From assembly GCA_003427395.1 (NCBI GenBank), contig BFEA01000400.1, positions 1,275,444-1,299,397 on the forward strand: DNA of 23,954 nucleotides, written 5' to 3'. A program made the position numbers and the translations under genes. This document shows positions 18,807-23,954 of the stretch, piece after piece. The stretch is from Chara braunii (taxonomy: Eukaryota; Streptophyta; Charophyceae; Charales; Characeae). Positions within the stretch are counted from its first letter, which is position 1, and every line of letters starts with the position of its first letter. The notes under the pieces are model-generated. The model was not told the DNA's origin and ran no database searches. It saw only the letters and a list, made by a program, of their open reading frames with translations.

Positions 18807-19061
18807 ATGAGGAGTGATTCGAGTGTAGGATGGGCGTATGTCTTATTGCGATATTCAAGCTCCTACAGGGCGAGGAGACTGACAGAACCTAGGAAGACCG
18901 CGCTCGGGTTCGACATACCCCTTCCTGCGCGATAGGAGGATAGCATCCATTGGCCTCGTCTGGGGACGGAGTTCAGTGAGAGACAGAGGGATTCCTGCGC
19001 CGCCAGTCACGGACTGGAACTGGGAGCAAAGGAACGAGAGGCCCTACTGTCAAGGACTTAG
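18807..19061 (+). pseudogene. A-family N-terminal remnant (A')
   Basis: From ATG 18807 the translation MRSDSSVGWAYVLLRYSSSY, then LTEPRKTALGFDIPLPAR, matches the start of A3 299 bp downstream. A TAG follows directly (about 18930), after which EDSIHWPRLGTEF still aligns with A3 before similarity fades and the frame ends at TAG 19059-19061. Codons for shared residues often differ at third positions (gat/gac, ata/att, ccc/cct), as expected for old copies of a coding sequence. The rest of the gene is missing, so it is a truncated duplicate. Confidence 0.6.
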
Positions 19062-19105
19062 CCCATAGGTATTGGGCGACTTAAGTTGATGAGTTAGCTT
19101 GAGTG

Positions 19106-19821
19106 ATGAGGAGTGACTCGGCAACTTGGCTGGCCTATGTTATCTCACGAGAGTCCGAATCCTATAGCGTGAGGAAACTTGTAAGACCCAGAGAGACGGT
19201 TGTTGGATATGATATTCCTCTTCCTGTGAGGTTAGAGGAGACTGATTGTGTCCCAATACGTTACCTTGGAACGCGGCTGGCAAAGGGACTTTTCCTTTGG
19301 ACGGTGATACTGAAAGATAGATGACCCGAAAGGACTCATGACCTAGAAGGGGTGGGACATCTGATAACGGACAGAGCTCATGATTTAGACATAGGGCTGA
19401 CACTGGCAGGGGCTAGCAGGGCTTGGTGGAGGAACGAGTTGCTGGCCAGAGTGATTGTTAATCAGCAAATGGCGAGACTCTCAGGAGGAAGGTCGTACTG
19501 GAGTCGCTTGGTATACGGACCTCCGCATCCGACTTTCTACCCGGAAGAGGGTTGGCGATTTGGACTTCCCGCATTCGTAATAAGGTAGACCTACGGGAGC
19601 GTAGACCGTCTAAGCGTGGCAGTGGACCACACACTTTACGCGGTTTGGGAGGGCTTTACGCCATTTGTGTGCGGTGGGGGTCACCCAGCAGAGAGACGCT
19701 TGTTACTTGCTGGGTGGATTATCTGAGGCAAGTCGATCTGATTAGGTACTGCAGGAGACGAGCGGAGATTGACTATGTGGGGCTGGAGGATGTGAGGTTT
19801 CTCTTCGAGGTCGCAGCTTAG
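19106..19821 (+). pseudogene. A-family protein copy 3 (A3), shorter and broken
   Basis: The ATG at 19106 opens a frame containing VVGYDIPLPVRLEE, YLGTRLAKGLFLWTVI (matching the IPA/LG/LW block of A1 and A2), EGVGHLITDRAHD (matching EAVGHIYYSREVS of A2) and GWRFGLPAFVI (matching FPVFVVE). TGA 19322-19324 and TAG 19586-19588 interrupt it. At the G run about 19676-19680 the homologous reading moves one frame, giving SPSRETLVTCWVDYLRQV, which corresponds to the GGP..GER..QLIE.LR block. It ends at TAG 19819-19821 without the acidic tail found in A1 and A2. B2 starts three bases later. Function unknown. Confidence 0.55.
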
Positions 19822-19824
19822 GGA

Positions 19825-20106
19825 ATGCCGAGGAGAACGGCAACTTTGATGCGCTTAGATAAGCAACTGGTAAGCACAGGGTACACTGTGACGGTACTTC
19901 TCCGAGTATACATAGATGAGGACTTGATGGTGAGGGAGTGCCGACTACGAGCCAGGGATTTGATCCGCGAGCATAGGGATGATGTGCTGGCGCATGTGAC
20001 CTTTCAGACCTCGATTTTCTATGATGTGATGGTATGGTCTCATGGTTATATGCGCGTGGAGCACTACCACGATAAGATGGTAGCAGAGGCTAGAGTGAGG
20101 GTATGA
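19825..20106 (+). CDS. Small ORF B2, unknown
   Basis: A 93-codon ORF starting with ATG three bases after the stop of A3. It has an Arg-rich helix-like segment (ECRLRARDLIREHRDDVLAH) between strand-like YTVTVLLRVYI and TSIFYDVMVW, and a His/Tyr-rich end (RVEHYHDKMV). Its layout loosely resembles B1. It is intact and ends 30 bp before ORF C. No recognised domain, signal peptide or membrane segment. Confidence 0.45.
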   Translation: MPRRTATLMRLDKQLVSTGYTVTVLLRVYIDEDLMVRECRLRARDLIREHRDDVLAHVTFQTSIFYDVMVWSHGYMRVEHYHDKMVAEARVRV

Positions 20107-20136
20107 GGATGAGCTGGAAAGGGATGTGGACAGAGT

Positions 20137-20457
20137 ATGGAAGAGGAAAGTGAGGCGGTCAGAAGCGTAAGAAAGCGCAATAAAGAACCACTCTTTAACC
20201 GGGTAAAGGAGTTGGGGAACAAGATAAGGGAGATCGGGTCGTGCCAGGATGAGCGCAAGCTGCGTAGGGTCGAGCTCGCGACGAAAGAATTAGAGAGTCT
20301 GTTCTGGCAAGATAGAGAGTTAATCCAGGCGTGGAGATCGAACTTTCTGGAGAAGATAAAGGCAAGAAACCTATCACGCGAAGGAGCTAAGGGAAAGTCC
20401 GCAGATGACGTAACAATAGAAGGCAAGGTAACGCACGAGGATAGCAGCAGGGCATGA
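20137..20457 (+). CDS. ORF C, charged helical protein, unknown
   Basis: A 106-codon ORF from ATG 20137. It is highly charged and mostly predicted helical by eye: EAVRSVRKRNKEPLFNRVKE, ELGNKIREIGSC, LATKELESLFWQDRELIQAW. Heptad-like spacing of Leu/Ile suggests a coiled coil. The C-terminal 25 residues are polar and likely disordered. Its TGA overlaps the ATG of ORF D by four bases (ATGA at 20454-20457). Unknown function; a small nucleic-acid-binding or structural protein is one possibility from charge alone. Confidence 0.45.
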   Translation: MEEESEAVRSVRKRNKEPLFNRVKELGNKIREIGSCQDERKLRRVELATKELESLFWQDRELIQAWRSNFLEKIKARNLSREGAKGKSADDVTIEGKVTHEDSSRA

Positions 20458-20903
20458 GCGGGACTTCACTATACGCGACTGACAGGTACTCGTTGCATGT
20501 GGTAGGGAGACTGGACGGGCCGTTGGTGTTAGTGATCGCAGAGCTCCAGCTCCATACCAAGCTGTGCATAGTTGAGGAGGCAGAGTGTGTTCGTCGTGCG
20601 CTGCGAGAGGCAAGGGGGACAGGACTTTGGATTGGAGTGGAAGGAGGACGAAGGATAAAGTACGTACTACACACGACACCATTCGATGGGCGACCTTTGA
20701 TAAGGGCGTGGTATGAGACGCCCAGAGAGACTGAGAGGTTAAAGATAAGCGAAGCCAGGAGGGTTGGGGAGCTAGGGAGAGTTGTAGTAGACGAAGCGAT
20801 ACTCAGGGTGTTAGCCGCTCACGACCGATACTGGAAGGAATCGATAAGGACTTTAGAGGCCATAGAGGATAGTGGAGATGAGGGGGATTTTGAGACGTTC
20901 TAG
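20454..20903 (+). CDS. ORF D, unknown, ATGA-overlapping with C
   Basis: A 149-codon intact ORF, the longest unbroken reading frame of the cluster that is not an A-family piece. It begins MSGTSLYATDRYSLHVVGRL, followed by strand-like GPLVLVIAELQLHTKLCIVE, an Arg-rich helix (ECVRRALREARG), GRRIKYVLHTTPFDGRPLIR, another helix with REAR/SEARRVGELGRVVVDEAI, and an acidic end. The helix-strand-xDGR order resembles B1. About 30 bp after its stop, at 20934, an ATG-AGC-GGC start (MSGYNTDFPQVL) echoes its N-terminus before a TGA, possibly a duplicated remnant. No known domain recognised. Confidence 0.5.
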   Translation: MSGTSLYATDRYSLHVVGRLDGPLVLVIAELQLHTKLCIVEEAECVRRALREARGTGLWIGVEGGRRIKYVLHTTPFDGRPLIRAWYETPRETERLKISEARRVGELGRVVVDEAILRVLAAHDRYWKESIRTLEAIEDSGDEGDFETF

Positions 20904-21072
20904 GAAATATTGGAGTTGTCGGCGCAGAGATTATGAGCGGCTATAACACTGACTTTCCTCAGGTACTAAACAAATGGTCTTGAAGCTGTCTGGGAGTTAA
21001 AAGAGGAGAAACAAAGATTGTTAGCTTTTGCAAAAATAGTGGAGGTCAGTGAGGTCCGATGGGCGGCTTTAG

Positions 21073-21399
21073 ATGGCAGTAGGAGGAGAGTTTCCTCCGT
21101 TTGCGCGCTACCCGATTCAGGACGGACTAGATGCTCTAGTAAGGAGAATGGAGATAGACGCTCGAGGACTCTTGAGGGGTGTCAGTCAGGAGACATTGGT
21201 TAGGCTTGGGACTGCGATCTGCAGCAGGTGTAGAGATCCTGTCACGGGTGTAGTGCAGGTCAGGAGAGGCGCAACCTTGTTGGCAGATCCCGAAGGAGAG
21301 GTTTACATAGACACAGGGATTCTTGGGGTAGAAAGTGAGCACGAGGTCCGCGACCGGAACGGAGTACTGGTGGCAGTAATCAGGGCAGTCGAGAGCTAG
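21073..21399 (+). CDS. ORF E, unknown, with CxxC
   Basis: A 108-codon ORF from ATG 21073; the start is uncertain because no ribosome-site logic applies and the preceding 170 bp hold only fragments. The sequence contains FPPFARYPIQDGLDALVRRM, a single C-x2-C (ICSRCRDP), and strand-like VTGVVQVRRGATLLADPEG, EVYIDTGILGVESEHEV and RNGVLVAVIRAVES. It looks like a small beta-rich globular protein. One CxxC alone does not show metal binding. It is the last ORF before the 25-bp repeat and the second gag. Confidence 0.42.
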   Translation: MAVGGEFPPFARYPIQDGLDALVRRMEIDARGLLRGVSQETLVRLGTAICSRCRDPVTGVVQVRRGATLLADPEGEVYIDTGILGVESEHEVRDRNGVLVAVIRAVES

Positions 21400-21432
21400 G
21401 ATTGGAGACGAACGCGAACCGTGAAAAGTAAA

Positions 21433-21533
21433 CAGGTCCGGGCTGCAAGTTCTGTCACAGGACTGGGCTGCTGCAACTGTTATAGGTCCGGGCTGTAACG
21501 CCTGGCGTAAGTACCCGACTACAACTTCTGGTA
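21433..21533 (+). repeat. 25-bp tandem repeat, four copies, directly before gag 2
   Basis: Units begin at 21433, 21458 and 21483 with exact 25-bp spacing and share the block AGGtCCGGGCTGC/TAA. A fourth, more diverged unit with one extra base lies at 21508-21533. The repeat ends 4 bp before the gag ATG at 21538. Confidence 0.8.
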
Positions 21534-21537
21534 GCCT

Positions 21538-22752
21538 ATGGAACCAGACACGATGGGGCCACAACCGACCACGGGCGAAGCAGGAGAGGAGTACAGGACA
21601 TCACCCGACCGAGCACTGAGGGATCTGAAGGAGCGAATTAGGCAGGGAGCACCGTTGAGATGGGCTGACCAAACCAATGACGGAGAACCCGACGTAATGG
21701 GCGAGCCGGTTGTGACAGAGCCGCATGAGACTTTGAAGACTGGGACCTCAAGCGCTCGACGAGAAGCGACGACACGACGCTCCCGCGAGTATGAACGGAG
21801 GGAAACCAGGGCGGATGGGCGCAGGGACGACTGGAGAGAGAGTCCACGAGATTCCTATTGGAGGGACAGAGATAAGGATAGAGCACGGCCCCAGCGTGTC
21901 TTCGACCCCAAAATGGTGGAGTCACATCTGCTCCCTTACGAGAGGAAGGATCGCTTTATTATTACGCACAAGACCTCTGAGTCTCCTACCTTCAGGGGCT
22001 ATGGAATCACAAAATATATGGAGAAGTGGGAGCTTCATGCTAGCCGGAGTCAGTGGTCGGAGGAAGAGATTATAGAAAACTTCCTATTTAATGTAGATCC
22101 AAGTCTCGACAAGGAAGTTAAGGAAGCCCGACCGAAGGATGGGAAATGGACTACGTATAAGAATAACCTCATTGAGCTTTACAAATTAGAAGATAACAAG
22201 AACTCCATCAAGAACCTTGAGACTATGACTCAAGATGAGTACGAGAACGTACGGGCATTCGGGAAGCGTTTCCAGAAGATCTCTGACGTGCTGATGAAGA
22301 AGGGAAAAATCTCATAGGTCGAGCGCTGTACAATCTTCATTGGACACTTCTCCAAAGGTAGGCAAAAGAGTATACTTAGAGATCTCTCGCGCGACAAGCT
22401 TGATTTCCCTGAAGTCCTAAAGCTCGCGATAAAGGCAGAGGCAGACGACTACAAGGACTTGGTATGGAGGGGAATAAAGAGACGTGACTTCTCTCTCTAT
22501 AAGGAGTATACCACTGATAGATGTCCTAATTTCAAGGACTATCCCTGGTCGCAAAAGAATGAAGGGGTGGCCGAGGAAGTGAAGGAGATAAGGGATATGG
22601 TAAGGGGATCGACAAGACAGGTTACAGAGATTGTGACCAGCGCAGGAGCCACGACTTACCGGGATAACCCGGGAGGCTCTATTCACTTCGCTCGGACCGT
22701 AGGAACACCGATTCCTAGAGGAGTGTCGAGGATAGAAATCCTCGAACACTGA
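21538..22752 (+). pseudogene. gag: Second Gag polyprotein, LTR retroelement type
   Basis: The ATG at 21538 follows a tandem repeat. The first 120 residues are polar and Arg/Glu-rich, likely disordered. The core has FRGYGITKYMEKWELHAS, WSEEEIIENFLFNVD, WTTYKNNLIELYKLED, VRAFGKRFQKISDVLMKKGK, then TAG 22315-22317, and in the same frame CTIFIGHFSKGRQKSILRDL, DFPEVLKLAIKAE and further helices. This is the helical capsid-like organisation of retrotransposon Gag, but the sequence is not close to the Gag at 1528, so it belongs to a different element. The frame ends at TGA 22750-22752; the Arg-rich tail lies in another frame. One stop plus a frameshift make it inactive as written. Confidence 0.75.
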
Positions 22753-23457
22753 CTGATTATCGTGTGAGGGAAAGGGAGAGAGACGATGAGCCATGGCGAT
22801 GTAGAGATGATGAGATAGACCGGGACTGCAGGGCTCGCGAGACGTATAGACGATATAGGAAACTGGATGATTACTCATGTAGCCCTCGATATGAGGCTGG
22901 TGGGGGAAGAGGCGACTCTCGAGGTAGGTAAGAGTCAAATCAGGGCCGACGAGACGGATACAGGAACGACAGATATAAGAGGTCGGACCGAGATGGATAC
23001 AGGGGTGGCAGATATGAGAGAGGAGATCGAGACGGAGATCGACGAGATGACTCGCGCGGGTGGTATGACCGCGGGCGATTCACGAGAGAACAACGCAACG
23101 ATTCGCGGGGGTGGTACGACCGAGGAGATCGACGCGATGAGTCACGCAAGCGATACGACCATGGAGACCGTCGGAATGATTCACGAGGACGATATGAGCA
23201 AGGAGGATCAAGAGGAGACCGCTGCAATGATTCGCGCGGCCGGAATAAGAGAGGGGGATATGGCACTGTCGAGCGCATCGGCCCCCGCTCGAGCGAGGGC
23301 CCTCCCGGCCGCGTCACGCAGAAGAAACTTAGGCTTTCAACTTCTTGAGAGACAACTCGGGGACGACACGGTAACCCGCGTCCACCCTTCGCCGCTCCGG
23401 CCGAGTGCGCTAATTGTACATCCCGCGGTCCCCTACGACAGGACAGGTTCTTGCGGG
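22719..23457 (+). pseudogene. Arg/Asp/Gly/Ser-rich repeat tail and decayed knuckle of Gag 2
   Basis: In the frame offset from the Gag core, translation is dominated by Arg, Asp, Tyr and Gly. Five copies of a unit like (D/N)-(D/E)-S-R-G-W-Y-D start at 23046, 23097, 23136, 23175 and 23226, spaced 51, 39, 39 and 51 bp. TAA 22929-22931 and TGA about 23346 interrupt it. Near the end, C(23406)-A-N-C(23415)-T-S-R-G-P-x4-R has the spacing of a CCHC knuckle with His read as Pro and the last Cys as Arg. Arg/Gly-rich tails with a knuckle bind RNA in Gag proteins. Another frame stays open for 231 codons here because the repeats are multiples of three; I consider it a shadow. Confidence 0.55.
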
Positions 23458-23510
23458 GCACAACTTACCTTCCGTAACGGGCTGTCACCACCCTTAAGGG
23501 CGTATCCCTG

Positions 23511-23701
23511 CCGAGCTACCGACCCACATGCGAAAGCTTTTATAATGCAATTGCAGAGGTAGGCCGACCGAGGGCGTTTGCTCGTTCGCTGTAGCATAGG
23601 TACGCNCCGAGCTACCGACCCACATGCGAAAGCTTTTATAATGCAATTGCAGAGGTAGGCCGACCGAGGGCGTTTGCTCGTTCGCTGTAGCATAGGTACG
23701 C
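23511..23701. repeat. Exact 95-bp duplication flanking a single N (probable assembly artefact)
   Basis: Bases 23511-23605 and 23607-23701 are identical and separated only by the N at 23606. The start (ccgagctacc) and end (cataggtacgc) coincide exactly with the N. This is the pattern left when two contigs with overlapping ends are placed side by side with a token gap. The true genome probably has one copy. Confidence 0.9.
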
Positions 23702-23954
23702 ATGGTTAAACGCCAAGTGGACCCGAACGCCGCCCGTCCCTGGGGCGCTGATCTCCCAAGAATCGGAACGACGTCGGTCGACTTGGACGTGATATTCCAA
23801 GCGTAAGGAAACCTCAATCAATCCTAGTCCCTTCTTCCAAAGACAATCAAAAGTTAAATATCAAAGGAAGACTCAGGTCAACGTAAGCTGACATATATTC
23901 TGAGATCAACTTATATATAATACAGCCATGCATACCACTCGCCCCGATCAATTT
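23702..23954. other. No gene supported at the window end
   Basis: About 250 bp of mixed then AT-rich sequence. No protease or polymerase motif of the second element is seen before the window ends. A TATATATAAT-like tract at about 23911-23921 is noted but has no supporting context. Confidence 0.4.

Noticed and set aside
21520-21535. tctggtagcctatgg considered as a primer-binding site for the second gag
   Set aside because: It does not match the 3' end of a tRNA I can name, and it is explained by the fourth 25-bp repeat unit.
22940-23461. Minus-strand Arg/Ser/Pro ORF of 173 codons
   Set aside because: It is antisense to the repeat-rich Gag tail, whose repeat lengths are multiples of three and keep all frames open.
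22867-23562. 231-codon + strand ORF in the Gag core frame
   Set aside because: It runs through the non-coding region after the knuckle and lacks Gag-tail composition; the Arg/Asp/Gly reading in the neighbouring frame is more protein-like.
1-23954. CRISPR array
   Set aside because: The tandem arrays have no constant repeat alternating with unique spacers, and no Cas-like gene is present.

Overview
The window looks like repeat-rich nuclear DNA from a land plant or another streptophyte. Three things support this: degraded Ty3/gypsy-type LTR retroelement genes, primer-binding sites matching plant initiator-tRNA-Met and tRNA-Asp, and clusters of the plant-type telomere motif (TTTAGGG / AAACCCTA). 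No intact host gene with recognisable exons was found. Species cannot be named from the sequence; an early-diverging, repeat-rich streptophyte is only a guess.

Region 1 (1-690) is a GA microsatellite followed by sequence without a supported gene. Region 2 (about 690 to 9,630) is one long, decayed Ty3/gypsy element on the + strand. Its order is tRNA-Met-like primer-binding site, gag with a CCHC knuckle, aspartic protease, reverse transcriptase, RNase H, a PHD-finger-like module, integrase, and a third ORF with a very acidic segment. It is broken by at least nine in-frame stops and several frameshifts. Two integrase zinc-binding cysteines and one PHD cysteine position read as tyrosine, and a presumed catalytic Asp position is substituted. 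I could not match a 5' and 3' LTR to each other.

Region 3 (about 9,830 to 14,000) holds no supported gene. It contains several degenerate tandem repeats with periods of about 30, 208 and 57 bp. The 208-bp pair differs only by transitions.

Region 4 (about 14,000 to 16,150) carries an 18-nt tRNA-Asp primer-binding site of the kind used by Athila/Tat-type elements. After it comes a long AT-rich leader-like stretch with teloboxes and a motif present three times.

Region 5 (16,155 to 21,399) is the most unusual part. It is a same-strand cluster of unrecognised ORFs. One family (here 'A') occurs as two nearly complete copies, one shorter copy and one N-terminal remnant. Small ORFs lie between and after them (B1, B2, C, D, E), in a tight arrangement that includes a 4-bp ATGA overlap. 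The cluster lies between the tRNA-Asp primer-binding site and a second Gag gene (21,538 onward), so it may be cargo of one very large LTR element. Capture of virus-like DNA or an unrelated host array remain possible.

Region 6 (21,433 to 23,954) has a 25-bp tandem repeat just before the second gag, then the Gag core, an Arg/Asp/Gly-rich repeat tail and a decayed zinc knuckle. An exact 95-bp duplication around a single N near the end is most likely an assembly join artefact.
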